A DNA stretch of 64,000 nucleotides, from assembly GCA_947178105.1 (NCBI GenBank), contig CAMWXD010000012.1:20271-84270 (forward strand). The letters run 5' to 3'. This stretch comes from an uncultured Eubacterium sp. Lineage in GTDB: Bacteria > Bacillota > Clostridia > Lachnospirales > Lachnospiraceae. The translations under genes and the position numbers were made by a program. Below the pieces are notes generated by a model that searched no databases, was not told the origin of the DNA, and worked only from the letters and a program-made list of their open reading frames with translations. Each line of letters opens with the position of its first letter. The first letter of the stretch is position 1. Below are positions 47,987 to 57,144 of the stretch, piece after piece.

Positions 47987-48954
47987 ATGAGAATGAAAGA
48001 AATGTTAAAGGAATATCAGCAAGGCAGGATTGAAAAAAAGCTTTATTGGACGATGATGCGGGAAAAACTAAAGGTTTTAACCGAGATACAGGAAATGCTG
48101 CTTAATAGTACGGAATGTGAGTCTGTACAGATTAGGAAACAGGATATCATTCAGGAGAATTCTGCAGGTGTAAAGATGTACTATGACTTTTCACAGCCTG
48201 TCTGCCGGGCGGAGGCGGAGCTTTATCTTGCTTCTGATCCTGAGAGTGAGAGTATGGAGTTTGTTTCCAGGAATCTGAATGATGATGCTGTTGTATTTGA
48301 TATTGGCGCAAATGTGGGATTGTACAGCCTGAACCTGTACCGTAGAAACAGAAATGCAAGGTTTTATGCTTTTGAGCCGCTTCCTGAGACATTTAAAAAT
48401 CTTGAACGGACGGTTGCATTAAATGAGGTTTCAGATAGCCGGATAACATGTTTTAATATCGGTTTTTCTGATAGGGGGGGGTACTGGACTTTTATCTTCC
48501 GCCGGAGAGTGAAGCAGCATCTTTGCAGCCAGTAAATGATGCGTTCTATCTGAGAGAAAGCAATGAACACGGAGAATATTCTGGTAGACAGAAAATGGAT
48601 AAAGTTCCCTGTGAGGTACATGTGCTGGATTTATGGTGCAAAGAACATCAGATAGAAAGAATTGATTTTATTAAAATCGATGTGGAAGGAAATGAAAAGT
48701 ATGTATTAGAGGGTGCTGGACATGTGCTTGCAGAATACAAGCCAATGGTGTATTGTGAGCTTTTGCGTAAACATGCCAGACGGTTTGGGTATCATCCGAA
48801 TGATGTGATCGGTTATATGAAAAATATGGGTTACGATTGCGTTGTGATTAATAATGGCAGTGTTATTAGAATAGATGCTGTTGATGATACAACAAAGGAA
48901 ACCAATTTCTTTTTTCTGCACAGGAAAAGACATGTAAAAATCCTTGAATCATAA
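47987..48954 (+). CDS. FkbM-family methyltransferase, out of frame at a G8 tract
   Basis: Frame 1 begins at 47987 (GGAGAAGG eight bases upstream) and gives a helical N-terminus, then the SAM site VVFDIGANVGLYSLNL and FYAFEPLPETFKNLE. After Gly165 the frame leaves the family pattern and stops at 48535. The rest of the protein lies in the +2 frame: VLDFYLPPESEAASLQP, then IDFIKIDVEGNEKYVLEGA and the C-terminus at 48954. The switch point is a run of eight G (48474-48481). Nine G would give one intact protein of about 322 residues. FkbM enzymes O-methylate sugars. The gene as sequenced is off; slippage or a sequencing error are both possible. Confidence 0.85.
48474..48481 (+). repeat. G8 homopolymer tract in the FkbM gene
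   Basis: Eight G within GATAGGGGGGGGTAC. One added G (or two lost) joins the two halves of the methyltransferase. Confidence 0.9.
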
Positions 48955-49015
48955 GGTAAAGAAATAATATTGTGCATGGCCAGAAACGTATGACTGGCCC
49001 AGTGGGAGAAAGAAC

Positions 49016-50446
49016 ATGAAAATGATCAGCATTGTAACGCCTTGTTACAACGAAGAAGATAATATTGAGGCTGTAATATCTGCTGTAAGAGATATTATGG
49101 GCAGACTGACGCAATACAGATACGAGCATATATTGATCGATAATCATTCCACAGATGATACATGGAAAAAAATAAAAAAAGCAGCATCTGATGATTCTCA
49201 TATCAAAGCAATTAGAAATGCAAGAAATTTTGGCCCGCTGCGGTCGATCGCATATGCTGTCTTTCAGGCACAAGGTGATGCATCTATCCTGCTTGCATGT
49301 GACCTTCAAGATCCTCCGTCATTGATTCCGGATTTTATAGAAAAGTGGGAAAACGGATATCAAGTGATTTTTGGGAAAAAAACAAAAAGCGAAGAAAATC
49401 CGCTTATGTATGCCGTTAGGGGATTATATTATAAGATCATTCGTTTTTTTGCAGAAACACCGGAATTTGAGCAGACAACAGGATTTGGGCTGTATGATAA
49501 GTCTGTGATCAGGCAACTGGAGGAATTATACGAGCCAGTTCCCTCTTTCAGGCATCTCATAGCAGATCTTGGTTATGATGTAGCGTTTATTGAATATAAG
49601 CAGCCAAAGAGGGTGCACGGAAAATCCAGTTATAATTTTTTTGGATATTTTGATTATGCATTGAGTTCATTAATCAACACATCAAGGGTACCGCTAAAAT
49701 TGGCAGCATTTCTTGGACTTATCACATCGTTTGTGAGTCTGATAACGGCGGTAGTTTACTTTGTATGGAAAATTACAAACTGGATGTATTTTGATACAGG
49801 CCAGGCGCCATTGTTAATAGGCATTTTTTTTATAGGCGGTGTATTGCTGCTTTTTTTAGGAATTATTGGAGAATATGTAGGTGAGATTCTGACACGTGTA
49901 ACAAAACGGCCGTTGATTATAGAGCAGGAGCGCGTTAATTTTCAAAACAGCAGCATTTGCGAAAGTGTAAACGCTATACGCCATACAGGAATTTATGTGA
50001 AGAATATTATTCAAATGGGGAATTTTTATAAAGAGGTATTTGACATGCATATGATCTGTAACCAGGAAACTGACAGCAATCCTCTTCTTGACGAGCTGCT
50101 CGAACTGCCGGATGCTGAAATACAAACTACAAAATTAATTACAGAATATGGGCGGATAGCAGGGCAGGGAGATATGATAGAGCTGGTGAAAGTAATCCAT
50201 ACAAATGTCCAAAAGCACGATGTGAATATAAGCCTGGCAGCATCCGGCCATCCGATATCTGATACAGGAACGGCGCATATTGCATTTGGCGTACATAGAA
50301 TTGAAAATGTCCTTACAAAAATCATAACGAATGGTGGAGAAAAAAAGACAAGTATTTATAAGATGGCGAATGGGAATAAGTGCTGCTTTGCTACAGACCC
50401 TGAAGGAAATTGGATAGAGCTGATTGAAAGGAAAAAAGCTGTATAA
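49016..50446 (+). CDS. GtrB-like polyprenyl-phosphate glycosyltransferase fused to a VOC domain
   Basis: 476 residues. Residues 1 to about 315 are a GT2 enzyme of the DPM1/GtrB/ArnC type: ISIVTPCYNEEDNIEAVISA, IDNHSTDDTW, ACDLQDPP, then two C-terminal membrane helices (LAAFLGLITSFVSLITAVVY and FFIGGVLLLFLGIIGEYVGE). These load a sugar onto polyprenyl phosphate. From about 325 to 470 a vicinal-oxygen-chelate fold follows: RHTGIYVKNIIQMGNFYKEV, HIAFGVHRIENVLTKI and CFATDPEGNWIELIE, with His/Glu positions typical of metal sites in glyoxalase-like enzymes. I know no described glycosyltransferase with this attachment. GGGAGAA lies eight bases before the start. Confidence 0.85.
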   Translation: MKMISIVTPCYNEEDNIEAVISAVRDIMGRLTQYRYEHILIDNHSTDDTWKKIKKAASDDSHIKAIRNARNFGPLRSIAYAVFQAQGDASILLACDLQDPPSLIPDFIEKWENGYQVIFGKKTKSEENPLMYAVRGLYYKIIRFFAETPEFEQTTGFGLYDKSVIRQLEELYEPVPSFRHLIADLGYDVAFIEYKQPKRVHGKSSYNFFGYFDYALSSLINTSRVPLKLAAFLGLITSFVSLITAVVYFVWKITNWMYFDTGQAPLLIGIFFIGGVLLLFLGIIGEYVGEILTRVTKRPLIIEQERVNFQNSSICESVNAIRHTGIYVKNIIQMGNFYKEVFDMHMICNQETDSNPLLDELLELPDAEIQTTKLITEYGRIAGQGDMIELVKVIHTNVQKHDVNISLAASGHPISDTGTAHIAFGVHRIENVLTKIITNGGEKKTSIYKMANGNKCCFATDPEGNWIELIERKKAV

Positions 50447-50481
50447 GATGAAAGTGTTTGATTGCGGAAAGGAGAGGAAAT

Positions 50482-51849
50482 ATGGATATACAGCAGAAAG
50501 AAATGCACGATGAAATCCTTGCATTGGTTAAGAAATATTATCAAAAGTTTCATCAAAAGAAGAATGATGCGTTTAGGAATGGCGATCGAATTGCATATTC
50601 CGGCAGAATCTATGATGCGCAGGAAATAGTAAATCTGGTGGATGCTGCATTGGAATTCTGGCTTACACAAGGAAGATATACAGATGCATTTGAGGCGGAA
50701 TTAGCGGAATATTTGGATACGGCTTACTGTTCTTTAGTAAATTCAGGGTCATCCGCAAATCTGGCAGCCTTTATGGCGTTGACGTCAGAGGAGTTGGGTG
50801 AGCGCAGGATCAAACGTGGAGATGAAGTTATTACGGTTGCTGCCGGTTTTCCAACAACAGTCGCTCCGATCGTACAGTATGGAGCAGTGCCTGTTTTTGT
50901 TGACGTTACAATACCAGAGTATAATATACAGGCTGATTTACTCGAAGAAGCTGTTTCGGATAGGACAAAAGCAGTCTTTCTGGCACATACGCTGGGAAAT
51001 CCATTTGCTATTCAGCGTGTAAAGGATTTTTGTGACAAATATCATTTATGGCTGCTGGAAGATAATTGTGATGCACTTGGTTCTGAATATTATTACCGGG
51101 AGAAATGGAGGAAGACAGGATCTATTGGAGATATTTCTACTTGCAGTTTTTACCCGCCGCATCATATGACCATGGGTGAAGGTGGAGCGGTGTGCACGAA
51201 CAGCCCGCTGCTGCATCGCCTGATCAATTCCTATCGGGACTGGGGACGTGACTGCTGGTGCAGATCTGGCATGGATGACACCTGTAAACACAGGTATACA
51301 CAGCAATTTGGTGAGTTGCCACCAGGATATGATCACAAATATGTATATTCTCATTTTGGCTATAATTTAAAGGCTACAGATTTGCAGGCTGCAATAGGAT
51401 GCGCACAGTTGAAAAAACTGCCGGGATTTGCAGCAGCAAGGCAGAAAAATTGGGAATATCTAAGGAGAGAACTGGACGAGCTGCATGATAAAATCATTCT
51501 TCCAGCGCAGGATGTCCATGCAAGGCCTAGTTGGTTTGGATTTCTAATGACAGTCAGGGAAAATGCCGGTTTTACAAGGGATGATTTGGCAGGGCATCTG
51601 GAAGGAAGAAATATTCAAACAAGGTATCTTTTTGCGGGCAATTTATTAAAGCAGCCATGTTTTGATGAGATGAGAAAGACTGGTACAGGTTATCGAGTTG
51701 TGGGAACTTTGGAAAAAACAGATCAAATTATGAAACAGTCTTTGTGGATTGGTGTCTATCCGGGAATGACACAGGAAAAGTTAGATTATATGGTCAGAGA
51801 GATCAAGCGTTTTGCTGGGCAGGCAGCAGATAAAGTTAGAAAGGATTAA
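50482..51849 (+). CDS. rfbH: CDP-4-keto-6-deoxyglucose-3-dehydrase (E1)
   Basis: 455 residues. The fold is that of the DegT/aminotransferase family, but the catalytic lysine is replaced by histidine in SFYPPHHMTMGEGG (His227/His228), as in RfbH/AscC. Three cysteines in CWCRSGMDDTC (Cys258, Cys260, Cys268) match the [2Fe-2S] ligands that set E1 apart. It removes the C3 hydroxyl of CDP-4-keto-6-deoxyglucose using PMP and an Fe-S reductase partner. The partner reductase (E3) is not in the window. AAAGGAGAGG selects ATG 50482. This gene fixes the pathway as CDP-3,6-dideoxyhexose synthesis. Confidence 0.95.
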   Translation: MDIQQKEMHDEILALVKKYYQKFHQKKNDAFRNGDRIAYSGRIYDAQEIVNLVDAALEFWLTQGRYTDAFEAELAEYLDTAYCSLVNSGSSANLAAFMALTSEELGERRIKRGDEVITVAAGFPTTVAPIVQYGAVPVFVDVTIPEYNIQADLLEEAVSDRTKAVFLAHTLGNPFAIQRVKDFCDKYHLWLLEDNCDALGSEYYYREKWRKTGSIGDISTCSFYPPHHMTMGEGGAVCTNSPLLHRLINSYRDWGRDCWCRSGMDDTCKHRYTQQFGELPPGYDHKYVYSHFGYNLKATDLQAAIGCAQLKKLPGFAAARQKNWEYLRRELDELHDKIILPAQDVHARPSWFGFLMTVRENAGFTRDDLAGHLEGRNIQTRYLFAGNLLKQPCFDEMRKTGTGYRVVGTLEKTDQIMKQSLWIGVYPGMTQEKLDYMVREIKRFAGQAADKVRKD

Positions 51850-51855
51850 AAGGCT

Positions 51856-54552
51856 ATGGGAAGTTCAATCAGGCTGTTGGATTGTACGCTCAGGGATGGG
51901 GCATATATTACAGGATCTAGGTTCGGCGATGCTGCCATTACAGGAATGATTAAAAAGATGCAGGATGCAAAGGTTGATATTATTGAATGCGGATGGCTGA
52001 AAGACGCAGATTATGAGAAAGGAACTACTTTTTTCCATGTGCCGCAGGATGTGGAACAGTATCTGGATAAAAAAGACGATATCCTATATTGTGTGATGAT
52101 TGACTGGGACAGGTACGATACAAACAAACTCCCAGATTATGATGGGAATTCAATCCATGCAGTCAGGGTGGTTTTTCCGCGCGGAAAGCATAAAGAAGGA
52201 ATACAAGCCGGCAGCAGAATCAGAGAAAAGGGATACCAGGTCTTATTTCAGGCAGCGGATACGCTTTCCTATTCGGAAGATGAAATAAAAGAACTTGCAG
52301 AATGCATGAATAAGTTTCGGCCGCTTTCTGTTTCAGTAGTGGATACATTTGGGGCTATGTATTTTGAAGATCTTGACAGGATTTGCCATGTCCTTGACAG
52401 GGAACTTGATAAAGACATAGAGATAGGATTTCATGCACATAATAATCAGCAGATGGCATTTGCCTTAAGCATTCATTTTATAGAAATGCTTAGAGATAGG
52501 AGAAATATCATCGTAGATGCAGCGTTAAGCGGCATGGGACGTGGAGCAGGTAATACAACGACAGAGCTGATGACAGCTTATCTGAACAGAAAACAGCATG
52601 GCAATTATGATTTGAACGCTGTCATGGATGCTATAGATATTTATATGCAGCAATTTCATGAATGTTATACATGGGGGTACTCCACGCCATATTTTATTGC
52701 AGGAATGTACCAGTGCCATGTGAATAATATCGCTTATCTCAAGACAAATCACAGGACAAATGCAAGGGATATGCGCAATATTATAGAATCCTTGTTACCT
52801 GAGGACAGAAAAAAATACGATTACGATTTGCTCGAATCTAAATACATAGAAAATCAAAACCGGATAGTGGATGATGAAGAAACGCTGGACAGGCTGAAAA
52901 AAACATTGGATAACAGAAAAGTCCTGCTGATTGCGCCGGGAAAAAGCGCTGTTGACAGATATATGTGCGCCAAAAAATTTATTGAGAAAGAAAACCCGGT
53001 AACAATAGCGGTAAATGCTTTTAACAGGATGTACAGATGTGATTATATATTTTTTATTAATTCAGCAAGATACGAATATGCAAAAAATACCTATCCAGAA
53101 TTATTTAAAAGTACAAAAAAGATACTCTTGTCAAACATTAAAATGGACAGTGAAGAAGATGAGATGGTTATAAATTTTAATCTGGTAGTAAAAAGAGGCT
53201 GGGAACATTTTGATAATGCTGTGATTAATTGTCTTCGCCTGCTCAATAAACTGGGGACAAAAGAAGTCAGCATCATTGGTTTTGACGGGTTTAAGACGAA
53301 GTATAATGAAAGCTATGCGGATGTTTCGCTGCCGACATTAAATCCGGAAAACAAGTGGAACGATCTGAATAGAGAAATCCGTGATATGTACAGGGATTTC
53401 TGCGAATCAGCCAGGGAAACGATGAAGATTACATTTTTAAGCCCCAGCATATATGAGATTGGAGATACTACAAAAATGGATCATAAAAATCAGGCAATTA
53501 AAATTCAGTCGCAACTGTATGGATATTCTGTGAAGTTTGTACCTGAACTGGAGCAAGTGCTGCCATATTTCCGTGAAAAAACGGTTTATGTAATAGATAC
53601 TAATATTTACCGCCTTTATACACATCTTTTCCGAAAAATTCCGAAAGAGTACATTTATCTTATGGAAGCAGTGGAAGAAATGAAAAATATGGATACAGTA
53701 ATGGATATTATTCTGTTCTGGAAGTCATTATCCGTAGGAAAAGACTGGAAAGCTGTCTGTTTTGGAGGCGGGATTACGCAGGATGTTGTTACAGCAGCCA
53801 GTAATCTATACTTAAGGAACATAGATTGGTATTTTTTTCCAACGACGCTTTTGGCAATGTGTGATTCCTGCATAGGCGGAAAATGCGGGATTAATCTAGG
53901 AGAATACAAAAATCAGATAGGAGTGTTTTACCCGCCGAAGGAAATATATATCCACACAGATTTTTTAAATACGCTTAAGGAGTGTGACTATCTCAACGGC
54001 TGGGGTGAAATTTTGAAATTTGCGCTTACAAGTGATTCTGAATTTTATGAAAAAGTCAGAAACGAAAAATTCTATATTCCATGCAAAAACATTTCTAATT
54101 ATATTCAAAGAGGACTTCTTGTAAAAAAAGCGATCATTGAAGAGGATGAGTTTGAGTCTGACCGGAGGAGAATTCTGAATTATGGACATACATTCGGTCA
54201 TGCTCTGGAAGCTTATACACATTATGGAGTGCCTCATGGGATGGGTGTTATATGGGGGATTGATGCGGTAAATTACATTGCCTGGAAAGAAGGAATGATT
54301 CAGGAAGATTATTATTACGATATTAAGCACTTGATACGATCGGCATTTCTTACAGAAGAGATTAAGATCAATGAGCCAGATGTACTTTTTGACATGATTA
54401 AAAAAGATAAAAAGGTAAGGGGCGGTACCATCCACCTTGCTATGTTAGATGGAATGAGCCATCTCATTGTATACCCAATGAAGATTGACGGCAGGCTTCA
54501 TGAACTGTTTTTTAATTTTTTGGTGGAAACCCATGATTACTATATGCATTGA
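51856..54552 (+). CDS. Three-domain fusion: HMGL-type aldolase, MptE-like domain, dehydroquinate-synthase-like cyclase
   Basis: 898 residues. Residues 1 to about 300 are a DRE-TIM metallolyase like 4-hydroxy-2-oxovalerate aldolase (LLDCTLRDGAYITGSRF; His193 and His195 in GFHAHNN). Residues about 340-530 resemble the MptE/DUF115 fold (VLLIAPGKSAVDRYMCAKKF, EVSIIGFDGF). Residues about 545-898 are a sugar-phosphate cyclase: GGGITQDVV at 637, DWYFFPTTLLAMCDSCIGGK, and metal ligands Glu718 (GWGE), His778 (GHTFGH) and His794 (PHG). All key residues appear present. It would couple aldol addition to ring closure in one protein. It sits between RfbH and a sugar kinase; the product is unknown. Confidence 0.85.
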   Translation: MGSSIRLLDCTLRDGAYITGSRFGDAAITGMIKKMQDAKVDIIECGWLKDADYEKGTTFFHVPQDVEQYLDKKDDILYCVMIDWDRYDTNKLPDYDGNSIHAVRVVFPRGKHKEGIQAGSRIREKGYQVLFQAADTLSYSEDEIKELAECMNKFRPLSVSVVDTFGAMYFEDLDRICHVLDRELDKDIEIGFHAHNNQQMAFALSIHFIEMLRDRRNIIVDAALSGMGRGAGNTTTELMTAYLNRKQHGNYDLNAVMDAIDIYMQQFHECYTWGYSTPYFIAGMYQCHVNNIAYLKTNHRTNARDMRNIIESLLPEDRKKYDYDLLESKYIENQNRIVDDEETLDRLKKTLDNRKVLLIAPGKSAVDRYMCAKKFIEKENPVTIAVNAFNRMYRCDYIFFINSARYEYAKNTYPELFKSTKKILLSNIKMDSEEDEMVINFNLVVKRGWEHFDNAVINCLRLLNKLGTKEVSIIGFDGFKTKYNESYADVSLPTLNPENKWNDLNREIRDMYRDFCESARETMKITFLSPSIYEIGDTTKMDHKNQAIKIQSQLYGYSVKFVPELEQVLPYFREKTVYVIDTNIYRLYTHLFRKIPKEYIYLMEAVEEMKNMDTVMDIILFWKSLSVGKDWKAVCFGGGITQDVVTAASNLYLRNIDWYFFPTTLLAMCDSCIGGKCGINLGEYKNQIGVFYPPKEIYIHTDFLNTLKECDYLNGWGEILKFALTSDSEFYEKVRNEKFYIPCKNISNYIQRGLLVKKAIIEEDEFESDRRRILNYGHTFGHALEAYTHYGVPHGMGVIWGIDAVNYIAWKEGMIQEDYYYDIKHLIRSAFLTEEIKINEPDVLFDMIKKDKKVRGGTIHLAMLDGMSHLIVYPMKIDGRLHELFFNFLVETHDYYMH

Positions 54553-55849
54553 CTGCGGAGCCAGCTTTATCAAAGCTGCCAGATTTGAAGATGGAAGACT
54601 TACGGATAATAGAAAAATAAGCGCACCAGGTGTTCAGAAGCAAGGACTGATATTTTTCCCTGAAAAGATCCGGCAGTTAGCTGGAATCGTGAAGGAGAAT
54701 ATATTGGTTATGACAAAAGGAGAGGAGATTCATCTATGTATTTCTAATGAAATGCATGGATTTGTCCTTACAGGCCCATGTGGGGAACTTTATACAGACT
54801 ATATTTCTTGGCAGATGGAATTTGGAAATATCAGGATTCATGAAAATACATCCAAGGAACTGTTGTGCAAAGAGGAAATAAAAGAGGATATCAGGCGTTC
54901 TGGAATGCCTGTTAGGGCAGGGCTTCCAAGTGCAAATTTGTTTTATCTTATACGAAGCGGAAAATTGTCTGGAAAAGAACTGCATTTTTATACGCTTGGT
55001 GATTACATAATACGGTTTTTGTCAGGCATAGAGCCGTTATGCCATCCGACCAATGCAGGGGCGACCGGGCTTTTCGATCTTGGAACAATGGAATGGAATG
55101 ATACACTCATTGCGTATATTGGTGCAGAAAATGTTCAGTTTCCTGAAATTGGAGTAAAGAAGACTGAATTTGAGATGGAAGGAATACGGATACACTGCTG
55201 CCCGGCCATTGGTGACCAGCAGGCGGCGCTGCTTGGCGCAGGTTTTATGAGAGAAGAGATACTGTCGTTTAACCTTGGTACAGGAGCACAGGTAAGTATG
55301 TTGACAAGAAAACCAGAATGGGAAGAAAACTGGCAATGCCGGCCATATTTTAACGGATATTATTTGAGGACAATTCCACACATCCCTTCTGGAAGAGCTT
55401 TGAATGTTTATTTCCGTTTTGTAAAAAGCATTCTTAAGGAATATGAAATAAAAATTTCGGATGAAGACATCTGGGGCGGCATTTGCAGGGCGACGTTAAA
55501 GGGAGAAACAAGCTGTCTGGAATTTGATCTGGGATTTTTTGAAAATGCTGTGAATCAAAGCATGGAGGGAAAAATAGAGGGAATTACAGAAGAAAACCTT
55601 GTAATGGAGCAATTTTTTTATGCCCTTTTAAAAAAGCTTGCTGAGAACTGCATCTGTATGGCAGATCAAATGACATCAGATACCTGCGGCATACAGGGAA
55701 TCATATTTTCCGGCGGGATTGCACGGCGGTTTGAAATTGTTAGGGAATGGATTTCTGCACATTTTCCAGGGGCAGAAGTGCTGCTTGCGGAGAATGATAC
55801 CTTTTATGGACTTTATCAGTATTCACTTATGCACAAGGAAGAATATTGA
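54533..55849 (+). CDS. FGGY-family carbohydrate kinase (sedoheptulokinase-like)
   Basis: 438 residues starting at ATG 54533, which overlaps the fusion gene by 20 bases; the frame to 54485 lacks a signal. The first phosphate site is ICIDCGASFIKAARFEDG, the sugar-site loop LCISNEMHGFVL (SGQMHG in xylulokinases) and the second phosphate site SFNLGTGAQVSMLT. GIIFSGGIARR is the adenosine motif. The overall length and loops seem closest to sedoheptulokinases, but I am not sure. A kinase for a heptulose or cyclitol translated together with a cyclase suggests that it supplies, or phosphorylates the product of, the 51856 enzyme. Confidence 0.78.
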   Translation: MITICIDCGASFIKAARFEDGRLTDNRKISAPGVQKQGLIFFPEKIRQLAGIVKENILVMTKGEEIHLCISNEMHGFVLTGPCGELYTDYISWQMEFGNIRIHENTSKELLCKEEIKEDIRRSGMPVRAGLPSANLFYLIRSGKLSGKELHFYTLGDYIIRFLSGIEPLCHPTNAGATGLFDLGTMEWNDTLIAYIGAENVQFPEIGVKKTEFEMEGIRIHCCPAIGDQQAALLGAGFMREEILSFNLGTGAQVSMLTRKPEWEENWQCRPYFNGYYLRTIPHIPSGRALNVYFRFVKSILKEYEIKISDEDIWGGICRATLKGETSCLEFDLGFFENAVNQSMEGKIEGITEENLVMEQFFYALLKKLAENCICMADQMTSDTCGIQGIIFSGGIARRFEIVREWISAHFPGAEVLLAENDTFYGLYQYSLMHKEEY

Positions 55850-55875
55850 AAGTATAGATGATTTGGGATAAATAA

Positions 55876-57144
55876 ATGTTTGAAAAAAAAAGCAAGAATA
55901 ACAATGGGTATTTTTGGAATGCGTTTGCAGGTGTGGTGAATGCAGGGGAAGCAGTTATATTATCCATGGCTGTAACACGTGCAGAAGGATTGGCACAGGC
56001 GGGAGTGTTGTCGATTGCTTTTGCAGTTGGAAATCTGATGATGACAGTTGGAAAATTTGGGGTTCGGAATTATCAGGTAACCGATGTGCAAGGAAAATTT
56101 ACTTTTTCAGATTATTTTTGGGTGAGGGTGATGACTGTTTGCTGCATGATAGCAATATCGGCAGGGTATCTATTCTATTGTGTACAAGTAAAAGGCTATG
56201 ATAGACAAAAGGTAGTAGTTATTTCAGCAATTTGCCTGATTTATGCCATAGAGTCAATGGAAGATGTTTTTTGGGGATTGTATCAGCAAAGGCAGGCGCT
56301 TGATATAGGCGCAAAGGTGTTTGTATTTCGCTGGCTGCTGATTTTAGCTGTTTTCATACTGCTTTTGCGTATGAGACAAGGACTGGGGCAGGCGGCAGTT
56401 GCAGCAGCATGTGTTAGCGTGGTTGCATTTTTAGTATGTAATTCTATTGCATTTTCAGCTTTACATGAAAGAATAGGGATGATGCACATAAAGAATGCAG
56501 CAAAACTTGTAAAACAATGTTTTCCGTTGGCGGCAGTTGCATTTATGATGTTTTATGTGACAAATGCTCCTAAATACGCGATTGACAGATATTTGACAGA
56601 TGAGGTACAGGCATGTTTTGGGTTCATTGCAATGCCAGTGTTTGTGATAGAGATGCTGAACGGATTTATTTATCAGCCTTCCCTTGTAAAGGCAACATTG
56701 GAATGGAAAGAAGGCAGGGTGCAGAAGCTTGAAAGCAGGGCAAGGAAGCAGGAATTGATTTTGCTTGCGATTATTACATTGTGCCTGGCAGCGGCGGATT
56801 TAGTTGGAATTCCTGTATTGTCAGCTTTATACGGCACAGATCTTAATGCATATAAGGCAGAATTTCTGATATTGCTGCTTGGTGGCGGAATGTTTGCATA
56901 TGTTGGATATTATTGCGTTCTGCTGACAATCATGCGAAGGCAAAGCTTGGTTATGTATGGGTATATTGGAGTGTCTGTTCTGGCATTTTTTATGTTTCAT
57001 GTAATTGTAAAGTATTATGGAATATTGGGTGCAGCTATATTCTATACAGTTTTGATGACGCTTCTTGCGGTTTTCTTTTATTTTTCATATAGGAGAGGAG
57101 TAAAAAATGCAGCCATTAATTACAATAGGAATCGCATCTTATAA
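55876..57144 (+). CDS. Polysaccharide flippase (PST/Wzx-like)
   Basis: 422 residues with about twelve membrane helices. FWNAFAGVVNAGEAVILSMA near the start and AEGLAQAGVLSIAFAVGNLM fit the MOP/PST flippases that turn lipid-linked sugars across the membrane. It starts ATGTTTGAA then a run of nine A that is in frame here. The last 38 bases overlap the next gene. A second export route beside the Wzm/Wzt pair implies that a smaller lipid-linked unit, probably a side-chain sugar, is moved separately. Confidence 0.85.
   Translation: MFEKKSKNNNGYFWNAFAGVVNAGEAVILSMAVTRAEGLAQAGVLSIAFAVGNLMMTVGKFGVRNYQVTDVQGKFTFSDYFWVRVMTVCCMIAISAGYLFYCVQVKGYDRQKVVVISAICLIYAIESMEDVFWGLYQQRQALDIGAKVFVFRWLLILAVFILLLRMRQGLGQAAVAAACVSVVAFLVCNSIAFSALHERIGMMHIKNAAKLVKQCFPLAAVAFMMFYVTNAPKYAIDRYLTDEVQACFGFIAMPVFVIEMLNGFIYQPSLVKATLEWKEGRVQKLESRARKQELILLAIITLCLAAADLVGIPVLSALYGTDLNAYKAEFLILLLGGGMFAYVGYYCVLLTIMRRQSLVMYGYIGVSVLAFFMFHVIVKYYGILGAAIFYTVLMTLLAVFFYFSYRRGVKNAAINYNRNRIL

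Noticed and set aside
55883..55891. A9 tract at the start of the flippase gene as a third phase-variable site
   Set aside because: The gene is in frame as sequenced, and A-runs of this length occur elsewhere by chance in A/T-rich genes (for example near 43565).
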